A DNA stretch of 64,000 bases, taken from NCBI RefSeq assembly GCF_004765795.1, contig NZ_SBIV01000004.1, forward strand, positions 1-64,000. The letters run 5' to 3'. The number at the start of each line of letters is the position of its first letter. The stretch's first letter is position 1. The stretch is from Halorussus marinus. Lineage in GTDB: Archaea > Halobacteriota > Halobacteria > Halobacteriales > Haladaptataceae. The notes under the pieces are model-generated. The model had not been told where the DNA came from, ran no database searches, and was given only the letters and a program-made list of their open reading frames with translations. The position numbers and the translations under genes were made by a program. Positions 7,795-17,157 of the stretch are shown piece after piece.

Positions 7795-8679
7795 ATGACA
7801 GTGTCCGAGCCGTCCCGACGCCGAGCGCCGCCGGACGAACCGCGGACCGAGACCGTGTCGCTGGGGCCCGATCGTCACCTCGCCTACGCCGAGTACGGCT
7901 CGCCGGACGGCGACCCCGTCGTCTTCCTCCACGGGACGCCCGGGTCGCGCCGACTGGGAGCGCTCTTCGAGTCGACCGCCCGGGACTGTGGGGTCCGACT
8001 GCTCGCCCCCGACCGGCCGGGATGTGGCCGCTCGTCGCCGCGACCGGACCGCTCGGTCGGCGACGCCGCCGAGTTCCTCGTGCCCGTCCTCGACGACGCC
8101 GACGTCGAGACCGCGGAGTTGATCGCGTTCTCCGGTGGCGCCCCGTGCGGGCTGGCGGCGACCGCGACCCGCCCGGACCGGATCGACGCCGTCGACGTCG
8201 TCGCGGGCGCGACACCGCCCGGGTTCGGCGACCGGCCGCCCGCGGTGACGCGACTACTCACCGGAACCGCGACGACTGCACCGACCGTCCTCCGTGGTCT
8301 GTTCCGGTGGCAGGCGTGGCTCGCCGAGCGCCTCGACCCGTCGTTCGTGGTCGGGCAGTACACGACCGACGACGCCGAGGCGATCGACGACGCGACCGCC
8401 GAGATCGTGGCGGCCGACTTCCTCGAAGCGTTCGCCCGCCATCGCACCGGCGCAGTCACCGAGTTCCGGCACGCGGCGACCGACTGGGGCGTCGACTTCG
8501 AGGCGGTCGACGCGCCGGTGAGTCTGTGGCACGGCGAGCGCGACGAGAACGTCCCGATCGACGGCGCTCGGCGCCTCGAATCCGCGCTCCCGAACGCCCG
8601 ACTCCGGGCGCTCGACGACGCCGACCACCTCCGGACGCTCCTCCACAGCGTCCCGGAAATTCTGCGCGACCGCGAGTGA
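7795..8679 (+). CDS. Alpha/beta hydrolase
   Basis: The 294-residue product has the alpha/beta hydrolase core: oxyanion loop HGTPGSR, the strand-turn APDRPGCGRS, nucleophile region IAFSGGAPCG, acid in HGERDENVP and histidine in DADHLRTLL. The nucleophile elbow is F-S-G-G rather than the common G-x-S-x-G, which occurs in this HGTPGSR subfamily. The substrate is not predictable. I chose ATG 7795, since the in-frame ATG at 7747 lies only about ten bases from the TATA-like box and translates into an Arg-rich non-homologous stretch. It sits alone ahead of a regulator gene 130 bases downstream on the same strand. Confidence 0.85.
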   Translation: MTVSEPSRRRAPPDEPRTETVSLGPDRHLAYAEYGSPDGDPVVFLHGTPGSRRLGALFESTARDCGVRLLAPDRPGCGRSSPRPDRSVGDAAEFLVPVLDDADVETAELIAFSGGAPCGLAATATRPDRIDAVDVVAGATPPGFGDRPPAVTRLLTGTATTAPTVLRGLFRWQAWLAERLDPSFVVGQYTTDDAEAIDDATAEIVAADFLEAFARHRTGAVTEFRHAATDWGVDFEAVDAPVSLWHGERDENVPIDGARRLESALPNARLRALDDADHLRTLLHSVPEILRDRE

Positions 8680-8812
8680 TCGACGCCGTCTCGGCCGGAC
8701 GAGTCGGCGGTCGGCGGCCGAAGGGCGGTCGGCCGTTCGGAGACGGACGCCGCGAGCCGCCCGTCGACCACGGTGGTTGATGTGTCCCCCGGACGAACGC
8801 GAGCCAACGGCG

Positions 8813-9457
8813 ATGAAACGCATTCAGGTCGCGGCCAGCTACCCCGAGGGGCTCGTCCACCCGCTCCATCGGCAGGTCGTCGACGACGACGCGATCACGC
8901 GGGCCGAACTGCTGACGTGGAGCCCGACCGCGGACGCGACGACCCTGCTGTGGTGTGACGGCGACCGCGCGGCGACCGAGCGCGCCGTCGGCCGGATCGA
9001 CTCGGTCGTCGACAGCGCCGTCGTGGCGGACGCCGACGGGACCTACGCGTTCGTCCGGCAGGACGCCTACGAGTTCCCGGCCGCGCTCCTCGACGCCATC
9101 GCCGGCGCGCGAGTGGTGTTTCTCCCGCCGGTCGCGTTCCTCGAAACGGGCGAGGTCCGGTTCGAGGCGGTCGGCGAGGCGGCGGCGCTCAGCGCGCTCC
9201 ACGCGGAGCTCGCCGAGCTCGGGGACCTCACCATCGAACGAGCCACGGAGTTCGAGCGGACACGATCGGCCTCGCGGCTCACCGACCGCCAGCGGGCGGC
9301 CCTCGACGCCGCTGTCGCGGTCGGGTACTACGAACTGCCCCGGGAGGGGACGATCGCCGACGTGGCGGCCGTCCTCGAGTGCTCGACGAGCACGGCCGGA
9401 GAGCTGGTTCGGAAAGCCGAGGCGGCCGTCCTGTGCGATTACGTCGAGCGGCGATGA
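8813..9457 (+). CDS. Bacterio-opsin-activator-type HTH regulator (HTH_10)
   Basis: The 214-residue protein starts MKRIQVAASYPEG and ends in the HTH_10 domain: LTDRQRAALDAAVAVGYYELPREGT, an IADVAAVLECST helix-turn-helix and an ELVRKAE recognition-helix region (residues about 160-214). The N-terminal part resembles the small sensor-like domains of haloarchaeal Bat-type regulators. It probably binds DNA to control a local or distant target; the signal is unknown. ATG 8813 fits the family start, whereas upstream in-frame ATGs at 8777 and 8780 translate to MMCPPDERE, unlike the family. A gap of 134 bases separates it from the hydrolase gene, so the two may or may not be co-transcribed. Confidence 0.85.
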   Translation: MKRIQVAASYPEGLVHPLHRQVVDDDAITRAELLTWSPTADATTLLWCDGDRAATERAVGRIDSVVDSAVVADADGTYAFVRQDAYEFPAALLDAIAGARVVFLPPVAFLETGEVRFEAVGEAAALSALHAELAELGDLTIERATEFERTRSASRLTDRQRAALDAAVAVGYYELPREGTIADVAAVLECSTSTAGELVRKAEAAVLCDYVERR

Positions 9458-9568
9458 CGAGAGCGACCGATCGCGGCCGGCCGCTCGGGCCCCAATCGTG
9501 TCCCGCGGGTCGGCTCGGACGCCCTGCAAACAGTTAAGGTACGTCGTGTGCTATCATACACCGAACAG

Positions 9569-10075
9569 ATGTACGACCGGATACTCGTACCCACCGACGG
9601 TTCGACCGACACCGAACGCGCGGTCGAACACGCCGCCGATCTGGCGGCCGCCCACGACGCGGAGCTACACGCGGTGTACGTCGTCAACGCCGCGACGTTC
9701 GCGGGGCTACCGATGGAGACCTCCTGGGAGGGGATCGACGACGTGCTCCGCGGAGAGGGCGAGTCCGCGCTCGACCGGGTCGAGACCATCGCCGACGAGC
9801 GCGACGTCCCGGTCTCGGCCCGACTGCTCGAGGGGTCGCCCAGCAGACGGATCGTGGAGTACGCCGAGGACGAGGGGTGTGATCTGGTCGTGATGGGGAC
9901 CCACGGCCGGGGCGGCATCGACCGCCTGCTCCTGGGAAGCGTCGCCGAGGGGGTCGTCCGGGCGTGCTCGGTCCCAGTGTTGACGGTTCAGGTCGGCGGC
10001 GCCGACGGCGAGCAGGCGGCCTCGGAGACCGAGACCGAGTCGTCGCCCGAAGCGGGCAACGCCACCGTCGAGTGA
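9569..10075 (+). CDS. Universal stress protein (UspA family)
   Basis: This 168-residue protein begins MYDRILVPTDGSTDTERAV and contains the ATP-binding UspA signature GTHGRGGIDRLLLGSVAEGVVR near residues 110-132, so it belongs to the nucleotide-binding class. The last 28 residues are an acidic, Glu/Ser-rich tail beyond the usual fold. Haloarchaea carry many such paralogues, generally linked to stress response or to regulation of transporters. ATG 9569 gives the standard family start; an upstream ATG at 9548 would add seven residues. 'acagttaagg' at about 9530-9539 resembles a TATA element. The gene is monocistronic as far as visible. Confidence 0.92.
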   Translation: MYDRILVPTDGSTDTERAVEHAADLAAAHDAELHAVYVVNAATFAGLPMETSWEGIDDVLRGEGESALDRVETIADERDVPVSARLLEGSPSRRIVEYAEDEGCDLVVMGTHGRGGIDRLLLGSVAEGVVRACSVPVLTVQVGGADGEQAASETETESSPEAGNATVE

Positions 10076-10148
10076 TCGCGCGGCGAACGTCGCCTGCCTC
10101 CCGAATCGAATTCGCGGTCGGGGCGGGGCGCGCCCAGTCCCGACCGGT

Positions 10149-11096
10149 TCAGACGGGCCGGAGGTGCTCGCAGTCGCCGGCGTGGACGCGGACCCGGCCG
10201 TCGTCGGTGTCGATCACGAGCGCGCCGGGGAACGCCACGTCGACCGCCTCGCCGACGATCTCGTCGTCGCCGCGCTCGACGCGCACCCGCTGGCCGAGCG
10301 TGGCGGCCCGCTCGCGCCACGCCTCGACCGCGGCCTCGGGGTCGCGCCGGAGGTCGTCGAACCGCTCCAACAGTCGCTGGACGAAGGCCCGGCGGTCGAC
10401 CGGCCCGGCCTCGGCCTCGATGCTCGTCGCGCCCTCCGGGAGCGTCTCGACCGGGACGTTGGCGTTCACGCCGACCCCGACCACGACCCACGAGACGCTG
10501 TCGGCCTCGCCCTCCATCTCGGTCAGGATGCCCGCGAGCTTCCGACCGCCGCGCTCGCCGTCGCCGTCTCCGTCGCCGACCAGCACGTCGTTCGGCCACT
10601 TGATCTCGGCCGGCACGCCCGCCTCACGGGCGGCGTCGGTCGTCGCGACCGCGGCCGCCAGCGTGAGCGCGGGGGCGTGGGCCGCCGGCAGGTCGGGGCC
10701 GAGCACCAGACTCACCCAGACGCCGCCGCTCGGGGCCGACCACTCCCGGTCGAGCCGGCCGCGCCCGCCCGTCTGCTCGTCGGCCAGCACCGCCACGTCG
10801 ACCGCCCCGTCGGTGGCGAGCTCGCGGGCGCGGTCGTTCGTGCTCCCGATGGCGTCGTGGTACTCCACGGAGAAGGGCGCGTCGAGCCCGAACTCGACGG
10901 CGGGACCGCCGAACTCCGGGACGCCGTCGAGGTCGTAGCCGGCGCCCCCGCCGGTGATCTCGAAGCCCGCCTCCCGGAGCGCCTCGACGTGCTTCCAGAC
11001 CGCGTTCCGCGAGACACCGAGGTCGTCGGCGAGCGCGGGGCCCGTGACTGGGCCGCCGGCGATCCGTTCGAGGACGGCGCGACGGGTGTCGTTCAT
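10149..11096 (-). CDS. birA: Bifunctional biotin--protein ligase / repressor-like BirA
   Basis: The 315-residue enzyme attaches biotin to the lysine of biotin carboxyl carrier domains through biotinyl-AMP. An N-terminal winged helix (residues 1-60, SRNAVWKHVEALREAGF) precedes the ligase core with STNDRA, the GGRGRLDREW biotin/ATP loop and KWPNDV. The C-terminal domain ends RVHAGDCEHLRPV. The DNA-binding domain suggests that, as in E. coli BirA, it may also regulate genes. Its obvious client in this window is the carboxylase biotin subunit encoded at 12659-14488 on the same strand. ATG 11096 (MNDTRRAVLE) is preferred over an 18-residue longer start. Confidence 0.93.
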   Translation of the reverse strand: MNDTRRAVLERIAGGPVTGPALADDLGVSRNAVWKHVEALREAGFEITGGGAGYDLDGVPEFGGPAVEFGLDAPFSVEYHDAIGSTNDRARELATDGAVDVAVLADEQTGGRGRLDREWSAPSGGVWVSLVLGPDLPAAHAPALTLAAAVATTDAAREAGVPAEIKWPNDVLVGDGDGDGERGGRKLAGILTEMEGEADSVSWVVVGVGVNANVPVETLPEGATSIEAEAGPVDRRAFVQRLLERFDDLRRDPEAAVEAWRERAATLGQRVRVERGDDEIVGEAVDVAFPGALVIDTDDGRVRVHAGDCEHLRPV

Positions 11097-11272
11097 GACG
11101 GGTCGTTCGGGCGAACCCACCATGAAGGGTTGGTTTCTCGGTCCGGCCAACCAGAATCGGTACGGCGACTCCGCTGGTCCGTCTCAGTGTCGAGTCCGAC
11201 CGAACGGAGCTGGTACGCGGAGACGCGAATCTAACAACCACCTATTTGTGGGACGGACGGTACGTCTCCGAT

Positions 11273-11377
11273 ATGAATACGGTCTTTCTCGGTATCGCCG
11301 TGGCGTTCGCTATCGGGCTACTCTACTCGCTGGTTCGCATCTCGGTGTACGATGACGTTCCGAACTGGCTCGGGTGA
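11273..11377 (+). CDS. 34-residue single-span membrane peptide
   Basis: A short frame starts ATG at 11273 (MNTVFLGIAVAFAIGLLYS) and ends TGA at 11375-11377. It encodes one membrane span at about residues 4-21 followed by a short tail ending DDVPNWLG. The upstream 'cctatttgtg' and 'gtctccgat' give only weak promoter evidence. Very short one-helix proteins of this kind are common in haloarchaeal genomes but are often not annotated. Function is unknown, and coding status rests on the clean hydrophobic helix and G+C-rich third positions. Confidence 0.45.
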   Translation: MNTVFLGIAVAFAIGLLYSLVRISVYDDVPNWLG

Positions 11378-11499
11378 AAGCGACGAGGGGGTGCCCGGCC
11401 TCGAAAGCTATAGTCGCGACTCGTGGGGCGGGACGAGAGCTGTGACTCACGAGGCGATCCTACGGACGCGGGCGCGTACGGACGGTCAGTGCAGGGCCG

Positions 11500-11784
11500 T
11501 CAGTCGATGTGGCCTTCCTGGCGGAGCTGGTCGGCGTCCTGGTCGGTGTACCGCCACTCGATGTTCGCCTTCTCGTCCTGCCAGTCCCACGGCTCGACGA
11601 CGACGACGTCGCCCTCGCTGATCCAGGTCCGGTACTTCATTCGGCCGGGGATGCGCCCCATCCGGTTCTCGCCGTCCTCGCATCTGACGCGGACGTGGTT
11701 GCCGCCGTTGTGTTCGGTAACCACCGCGAACAGCTCGTCCGAGGAGGGCATACGCAGATTTCGACGTCCAGATTCGTTGCTCAC
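11500..11784 (-). CDS. eif1a: Translation initiation factor aIF-1A
   Basis: This 94-residue protein is the archaeal homologue of eIF1A, which occupies the A site of the small ribosomal subunit during initiation. The OB-fold covers residues about 20-75, with the signature [16 protein letters not shown] followed by [15 protein letters not shown] and the family C-terminus [11 protein letters not shown]. Length is normal. The start is GTG at 11784, giving [13 protein letters not shown], the conserved N-terminus; the internal ATG at 11751 would delete it. A TATA-like CTTAAC lies about 26 bases upstream of the GTG, so the transcript is probably leaderless. Confidence 0.95.
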   Translation of the reverse strand: MSNESGRRNLRMPSSDELFAVVTEHNGGNHVRVRCEDGENRMGRIPGRMKYRTWISEGDVVVVEPWDWQDEKANIEWRYTDQDADQLRQEGHID

Positions 11785-12001
11785 ACTTCCACTAAGAACG
11801 GCGCACGGTTAAGTCGTTGGCGTCTCTCGGTAGCTCGTGACACGATCCCGAACTGTGGGCCGTCTGAGAGCCGCGGCCGAGCGCGAACGCCGCTTCTCGC
11901 GGGGGGTTCTACACACCTTAACGCCGATCGCGGACGGGGACTCGCCTCCCGACAGACGGTAGCAGCCGGGTAACAATACGGGCGGCGTCCGTCCGTCCGG
12001 C

Positions 12002-12646
12002 ATGGCTACGCACGAACACCGCCGCCCGAACACCGTCCGCGGGATCGCCGCGGCGCTCGGTCGCATCGTCCTCGTCGTCGCGTTCACCGCGGTCCAGGCC
12101 GCCGCGCTCGCGGTCTGGCTCGGGACGGTCCGGGACGCCCCGGTCGGCTCGGGCTCGCTGGTCGTCGGAATCGCGATCCTGCTCGGGGGACTGGTGGTCG
12201 AACACGCCCTGACCGATCTCGCGGTCAACGGCCGGGCGGCGACCCTCCCCGACGCCGCGTCGGTCGCGGTCGGCGCGGCCGAGGGCGCACTCTGGGCGCT
12301 CTGGCTCGCGGTCGCCGGGCGGGTCGGCGGCGTCGAGGGCGTCCTGTTCGCCGGCGTCGCGCTGGGGGCGACGCTCGTCGTCCACCACACCGTCGAGATC
12401 AACGACCTCCGGGGACGGACCCCCTTCGCGGGCGTGCTCAACCTCGGGACGATCGGCATCAGCGCGGTCGAAGCCGCCGGCGCCACCGCCTGGCTACTCG
12501 TCGTCACGCGACGCGAGGCGGTGGGTCGACTCCTCGAAGCGGTCGGAATCGGGGGCGTCGAGCCCGCGACCGTCGGAGTCGGACTGCTCGCGGTCGCGCT
12601 GTTCGTCGAGCACACCGCCGGCGTCGCGCTCGCGCGCCGGGCGTAG
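12002..12646 (+). CDS. Six-helix integral membrane protein, function unknown
   Basis: The 214-residue protein is hydrophobic throughout, with about six spans. Approximate positions are 22-42, 50-70 (GSLVVGIAILLGGLVVEH), 85-105, 112-130, 145-165 and 185-205. Conserved-looking polar residues inside or near helices include VVEHALTDL, VVHHTVEIND and FVEHTAGVA; the recurring EH or HH pairs could be metal or haem ligands, but this is conjecture. No known transporter signature is seen. It is transcribed towards pccA and ends 12 bases before that convergent gene's stop codon. Confidence 0.7.
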   Translation: MATHEHRRPNTVRGIAAALGRIVLVVAFTAVQAAALAVWLGTVRDAPVGSGSLVVGIAILLGGLVVEHALTDLAVNGRAATLPDAASVAVGAAEGALWALWLAVAGRVGGVEGVLFAGVALGATLVVHHTVEINDLRGRTPFAGVLNLGTIGISAVEAAGATAWLLVVTRREAVGRLLEAVGIGGVEPATVGVGLLAVALFVEHTAGVALARRA

Positions 12647-12658
12647 CCCCGACGCGAG

Positions 12659-14488
12659 CTACTCGATGACGACCAGCACGTCGCCCATGTCGACGCTGTC
12701 GCCCTCGCCGACCGCGACCTGCGTGACGGTGCCGCCCCGCGAGGCCACCACGTCGTTCTCCATCTTCATCGCCTCCAGCACGCAGACCACGTCGCCAGAC
12801 GCGACCTCGTCGCCCTCGGCAACGGTCACGTCGAGGATCGTGCCCTGCATCTCGGCGGTGACGCTCTCGCCCTCGGCGTCGGCGGCCGCGCCGCCGCTCG
12901 CTTCGTCGTCGCCGCCGGCGGGCTCGGGCTTCTGGCCGCCGCCGGCGTCGGCGGTGGGGATCGCCGCGGCGCCGCGCTCTTCGAGGTCGACCTCGAAGCG
13001 CTTGCCGTTGACCTCGACCGTGAACTCGCGCTCGAGGACCTCCTCGTCGTCGGCCGTCGACTCGGTGTCGGTGCCCCACCGCTCCTGGGCGGCCGCGATC
13101 CGGTCCTGATCGAGGTGGTGGTCGAGGTACTTGGTGGTGTGGGTGCCAGCGACGAACGCCTCGTCGTCGAGCATCAGCCGGTGGAACGGGATGATCGTCG
13201 GGATCCCCTCGACCTCGTACTCCGCGAGCGCGCGCTCCGAGCGGGCCAGACACTCCTCGCGGTCCGCGCCGTGGACGATTAGCTTGGCGACCATCGAGTC
13301 GTAGTCGGTCACCAAGTCGTCGCCCTGCCGGAGCGCGTCGTCGAGGCGCACGCCGATGCCGCCCGGGGGGTCGTAGGTCTCCAGCCGGCCGCCGGTGGCG
13401 GGCGCGAAGTCGTCGGCGGCGTGCTCGGCGTTGATACGGAACTCCATCGCGTGGCCCTCCAGTTCGACCTCGTCCTGAGAGAACTGAAGCTCCTCGCCGG
13501 CCGCGACCCGGAGCTGGGCCTTCACGATGTCGATCCCGGTCAGCTCCTCGGTCACGGTGTGTTCGACCTGAATCCGGGTGTTGACTTCGAGGAAGTAGAA
13601 GTCGGTGTCGGCGCCCAGCAGTTCGCCCGCCTCCCGGTCGGGGTCCTCCTCGACGAGGAACTCGAAGGTGCCGGCGTTGTAGTAGCCCGCGGCGTCGGCG
13701 CCCCGCCGGGCCGCCTCGGCGATCCGCTCGCGGAGTTCGTCGGTCAGCGCGGGCGAGGGCCCCTCCTCGATCACCTTCTGGTGGCGCCGCTGGAGCGAGC
13801 AGTCCCGCTCGCCGAGATGCCGGACGTTGCCGTGTTTGTCGGCGACGATCTGAACCTCGATGTGGCGGGGGTTCTCGAGGTAGCGTTCGAGATAGACGTT
13901 GTCGTTGTCGAAGTACGCCTCGCCCTCGCGCTCGGCCGATTCGAGTTGCTCGTCGGCCTCCTCGGGGCCTCGGACGACCTTCATCCCGCGTCCGCCCCCG
14001 CCGCCCTCGGCCTTGATCGCGATGGGGTAGCCGTGCTCGTCGCCGAACTCGGTGACCTCCGCCGGGTCCTCGACGGGGTCGGTGGTGCCGGGCACGATGG
14101 GGACGTCGGCGTCCCGCATCGTCTTGCGAGCGTGGGTCTTCTCGCCGAGTTGCTCCATCGAGTCGGCCGAGGGGCCGACCCACGTCACGCCCTCGGTCGC
14201 CTCGACTTTCGCGGCGAACTCGGCGTTCTCCGCGAGGAAGCCGTAGCCGGGGTGGACGGCGTCGGCGCCCGCTTTCTCTGCGGCCTCGACGACCGCGTCG
14301 TGGTCGAGATACGAGTCGGCCGCCCGGGCGGGACCCACGTTGTACGCCTCGTCGGCGTACCGGACGTGACCGGCGTCCTTGTCGGCCTCGCTGTAGACGG
14401 CGACCGTCTCGACTCCCAACTCCTCGCACGCTCGCATCACGCGGACGGCGATTTCGCCGCGATTGGCGACGAGCACCTTGTCGAACAT
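12659..14488 (-). CDS. pccA: Acyl-CoA carboxylase biotin carboxylase/BCCP subunit
   Basis: The 609-residue protein fuses biotin carboxylase (residues 1 to about 450, [21 protein letters not shown]-grasp loop [25 protein letters not shown]) with a C-terminal biotinyl domain whose attachment lysine lies in EAMKMEN at about residue 575. It carboxylates enzyme-bound biotin using ATP and bicarbonate. The transferase and small subunit (pccB, pccX) lie 2.3-4.2 kb away on the same strand, and a biotin ligase lies at 10149-11096. This set corresponds to the haloarchaeal propionyl-CoA carboxylase characterised in Haloferax mediterranei. A linker rich in Glu, Ala and Gly separates the domains. An ATG at 14500 would add four residues. 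Confidence 0.93.
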   Translation of the reverse strand: MFDKVLVANRGEIAVRVMRACEELGVETVAVYSEADKDAGHVRYADEAYNVGPARAADSYLDHDAVVEAAEKAGADAVHPGYGFLAENAEFAAKVEATEGVTWVGPSADSMEQLGEKTHARKTMRDADVPIVPGTTDPVEDPAEVTEFGDEHGYPIAIKAEGGGGGRGMKVVRGPEEADEQLESAEREGEAYFDNDNVYLERYLENPRHIEVQIVADKHGNVRHLGERDCSLQRRHQKVIEEGPSPALTDELRERIAEAARRGADAAGYYNAGTFEFLVEEDPDREAGELLGADTDFYFLEVNTRIQVEHTVTEELTGIDIVKAQLRVAAGEELQFSQDEVELEGHAMEFRINAEHAADDFAPATGGRLETYDPPGGIGVRLDDALRQGDDLVTDYDSMVAKLIVHGADREECLARSERALAEYEVEGIPTIIPFHRLMLDDEAFVAGTHTTKYLDHHLDQDRIAAAQERWGTDTESTADDEEVLEREFTVEVNGKRFEVDLEERGAAAIPTADAGGGQKPEPAGGDDEASGGAAADAEGESVTAEMQGTILDVTVAEGDEVASGDVVCVLEAMKMENDVVASRGGTVTQVAVGEGDSVDMGDVLVVIE

Positions 14489-14626
14489 TGTTGCCGGCAA
14501 ATATTCGGGAGGGATACCTCATTCTGTCGGTTCCCGACGGCGCCGACGCGATCGCTCGCCCGATTGGTCGCCGATCTCACACCACGCGAACGCTTATCTG
14601 TCGCTCGCCAGTCAGTCCCGGTGAGG

Positions 14627-15454
14627 ATGACCGACGAGGATCTGGACCCCGAACGGTACTACGACGAGTTCGCCGAGAGCGAGTGGGATCGTCTCGACCG
14701 GGACCCCGTGACCCGGATGGAGTTCGACAACACCACCGACTACCTCGCCGACCGGCTCCCCGAGTCGGGACGGGTCCTCGACGCCGGCGGCGGCCCCGGC
14801 CGGTACGCCTGCTGGCTGGCCGAGCGAGGCTACGAGGTCGAACACTGCGATCTGAGCCACGAACAGGTCGCCATCGCCCGCGAGAAGCTCGCCGACCGCG
14901 GCCTCGGGGACGCGGTGACCTGCCGGCAGGCCGACCTCCGCACGCTCCCGTTCGAAACCGATTCGTTCGACGCCGTCTGCTGTCTCGGCGGCCCGCTGAG
15001 CCACGTCGTCGACGGCGACGAGCGCGCCCGAGCGACCAGAGAACTCCGTCGGGTCGCCCGCCCGGACGCCCCCGCCTTCGTCTCGGTGATCGGCCGGCTG
15101 GCGATGCTCCGAGACATTTTGACCTTCTCGGTCGAGGAGGCCCACGGCCTGCTCGCGCCCGTCGCGGCCGACGGCGACTACACCGCCGAACGGGTCCGGG
15201 AGTTCGCCGACGGCGAGGGGTGGGCCGAGTGCCACGGCTTCCGCGTCGACGAGTTCGAGGCGGAACTGGTCGACGCCGACTTCGAGGTCGAGACGCTGGT
15301 CGGACTCGAGAACGTCGCCGCCCGGACCAAACGCGAGCTGTCGGCGGCCGACGACGAGGCGGTCGCGGACGTCCGGGCCGTCGTCCGACGGCTCCGGGAA
15401 GACCGGACCGCGGTCGACGTCTCCGAGCACATGCTCGCGGTCTGTCGGGCGTGA
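14627..15454 (+). CDS. Class I SAM-dependent methyltransferase
   Basis: The 275-residue protein has the SAM-binding signature VLDAGGGPGRYACWLAERG near residues 45-64, an acidic ribose-binding position in EHCDLS, DLRTLPF and the motif-IV region FDAVCCLGGPLSH. It belongs to the class I Methyltransf_11-type family, whose substrates range from small molecules to proteins. The first residues MTDEDLDPERYYDEF are typical for haloarchaeal members. The ATG at 14627 is used, since a much longer in-frame extension runs antisense to pccA. It is divergent from pccA with about 140 bases between, sharing a promoter region, which says little about its substrate. Confidence 0.85.
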   Translation: MTDEDLDPERYYDEFAESEWDRLDRDPVTRMEFDNTTDYLADRLPESGRVLDAGGGPGRYACWLAERGYEVEHCDLSHEQVAIAREKLADRGLGDAVTCRQADLRTLPFETDSFDAVCCLGGPLSHVVDGDERARATRELRRVARPDAPAFVSVIGRLAMLRDILTFSVEEAHGLLAPVAADGDYTAERVREFADGEGWAECHGFRVDEFEAELVDADFEVETLVGLENVAARTKRELSAADDEAVADVRAVVRRLREDRTAVDVSEHMLAVCRA

Positions 15455-15521
15455 CCGGCGCCTCGCCGGGACCTGCCCAGCGAGCCGAACGTATTAGTCG
15501 GTGGCTCCGAGTAGACCGGAC

Positions 15522-15680
15522 ATGGTCTCGCGCGAGAACAAGATCATCGCGGCGTGCGTCCTGCTCACGATTCCGCTCTACTTCGGGGTCGCCGCCGTCG
15601 AGGCGCTGCCAGACTGGAGCGGGTACGCCGTGCTGTTCGTCTTCGGCGTCCTCCTGCCGACCGTACTGACCAATCGGTAG
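15522..15680 (+). CDS. 52-residue two-span membrane protein
   Basis: The frame opens with ATG 15522 (MVSRENKIIAACVLL) and stops with TAG at 15678-15680. It encodes two membrane helices, about residues 8-26 and 34-49 (YAVLFVFGVLLPTVL), joined by a short loop with ALPDWSG. A TATA-like 'gtattagt' lies about 25 bases before the start, supporting a leaderless transcript. Small proteins of this length and pattern recur in haloarchaea. The function is unknown. It is convergent with the HtrA-type protease gene, with a 15-base gap between the two ends. Confidence 0.65.
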   Translation: MVSRENKIIAACVLLTIPLYFGVAAVEALPDWSGYAVLFVFGVLLPTVLTNR

Positions 15681-15695
15681 CCTCGGCCGAGGCGG

Positions 15696-16772
15696 TCACG
15701 CGCCCTCGCGGTCCGGACGGGACCCGAGTTCGAGGTCGACGGTGCGCTCGCGCCCGTCCCGGAGGACGGCGAGTTCGACGGTCTCGCCCGGCGACGCCCG
15801 GAGCGCGAGGTAGCTCCCGAGGTCCTCGGCGGTCGAGAGGTCGGCGTCGCCGATCGCGAGCATCACGTCGCCGCCGACCGGGACCCGGACGCCGTCGATC
15901 GTCTCCAGGTCGCTCTCTCGGAGCGTGCCGTCGCTGGGGCCGTCCTCGAGGACGTCGACCGCGATCAGCCCCTCGGAGTCCTCGAGGTCGTTCGCCCGGG
16001 CGACCGACGGGGTGACCGGGCTGAACGACACCCCCATGTAGGCGTGGTCGTACTCGCCGCGCTCGATCAGTTCGGGGACGACCCGCTGGGTCAGCGCCGC
16101 CGAGATACCGAACGCGATGTTGTCCCCGCCCCCGGAGTTGATCACGCCGACGACCCGGCCGTCGAGCGACACCAGCGGCCCGCCGCTGTTGCCCGGGTTG
16201 ACCGCCGCGTCGGTCTGGACCGCGTCGGGGATGCGGTAGCCGGTCGGGGCCGGGATCGAGCGATCGGTCCCGCTGACGACTCCCGTCGTGAGCGACCCGT
16301 TCAGGTTGTACGGGTTGCCGATGGCGACGACCTCCTGACCGATGGTGGGTTCGCCCTCGATAAAGGGGAGCGGCGAGGCGCTCTCGGGCGTCTCCGCGAC
16401 CGCGACGGCGGCCAGATCGCTGTGTCGGTCCCGACCGACGACCTCGCCCCGACTCCACTCGTCGCTGGCGAACCGGACCTCCGCGGTCGACGCGCGGCCG
16501 ACGACGTGGGCGTTCGTGACGACGTGCGAGTCGTCGAACACGAACCCGGTCCCCTGTCCCCCGCCGGTCCTGACGAGAACGACCGAGTCGACGACCTCCC
16601 GGTACACCCGGGTGTAGGGGCTCTCGGACGACGCCGAATCGGTCGTCGGGTCGGGACTCGACTGGGTCGCCTCCTGGCCCGGTGCGGAGGCGTTACACCC
16701 TGCGAGTCCGGTCCCCAGCGCGGTGGCGCCGAGCGCGAGGAATCGGCGGCGGCTGAACGTCGGATCAGGCAT
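15696..16772 (-). CDS. HtrA/DegP-type serine protease, Tat lipoprotein
   Basis: The 358-residue protein begins with a twin-arginine signal (FSRRRFLAL, residues 6-14) and a lipobox LAGC with C26 as the likely lipidated residue, so it should sit on the outer face of the membrane. The trypsin-like domain holds the catalytic triad H89 (VVTNAHVV), D119 (RHSDLAAV) and S196 (VNPGNSGGPL). One PDZ domain follows at about 265-350 (MGVSFSPV...GDVMLAIGD). It probably degrades or refolds damaged exported proteins. It lies between the convergent 52-residue gene and pccX, on the same strand as pccX but with its own upstream gap of about 55 bases. Confidence 0.93.
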   Translation of the reverse strand: MPDPTFSRRRFLALGATALGTGLAGCNASAPGQEATQSSPDPTTDSASSESPYTRVYREVVDSVVLVRTGGGQGTGFVFDDSHVVTNAHVVGRASTAEVRFASDEWSRGEVVGRDRHSDLAAVAVAETPESASPLPFIEGEPTIGQEVVAIGNPYNLNGSLTTGVVSGTDRSIPAPTGYRIPDAVQTDAAVNPGNSGGPLVSLDGRVVGVINSGGGDNIAFGISAALTQRVVPELIERGEYDHAYMGVSFSPVTPSVARANDLEDSEGLIAVDVLEDGPSDGTLRESDLETIDGVRVPVGGDVMLAIGDADLSTAEDLGSYLALRASPGETVELAVLRDGRERTVDLELGSRPDREGA

Positions 16773-16827
16773 TTCCGTCCGGCCGTTAGGGCTCGCGACT
16801 CGTATACTTTGTCGGACGCGCGGAGAG

Positions 16828-17157
16828 TCAGAACCGATCGGACCGCCCCGAGGCGGTCCACGCGTCGGTCGGCGCGCTCCGGGGGACGCGCCCGTCTCGG
16901 CCCGTCAGACTCCGGAGTCGGCCCGCGAACGACCACCGCTTGCCCTCCCACGACTCCTCGTCGGCGTCGGCGGCCGCGGCGGCCGCCTCCCGGGCTCGGA
17001 GGTGGGCGCCGATGGCGGCCGCGATGGCCGCGGCCTCCTCGTCGGTCGCGTCGTCGGGGACGGTCAGGGCGCCGTCGAGCGCCGCGGCCTCGTCGGTCGG
17101 CGCCCGCCCGTCGTCGCCGGACTCCTCGGCGGGGTCCTCAGAGCGGGATGTTGCCAT
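16828..17157 (-). CDS. pccX: Acyl-CoA carboxylase small (epsilon-like) subunit
   Basis: The 109-residue protein is acidic and Ala-rich over its first 75 residues. It ends in the block [16 protein letters not shown] followed by [20 protein letters not shown], the arrangement of PccX in Haloferax mediterranei and of the epsilon subunit of actinobacterial acyl-CoA carboxylases. The middle ([19 protein letters not shown]) is the helix that these subunits use to contact the transferase. PccX is required there for full propionyl-CoA carboxylase activity. Its start overlaps the 3' end of pccB by 20 bases, so the two are co-translated. Small size and low complexity make it easy to overlook. Confidence 0.88.
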   Translation of the reverse strand: MATSRSEDPAEESGDDGRAPTDEAAALDGALTVPDDATDEEAAAIAAAIGAHLRAREAAAAAADADEESWEGKRWSFAGRLRSLTGRDGRVPRSAPTDAWTASGRSDRF

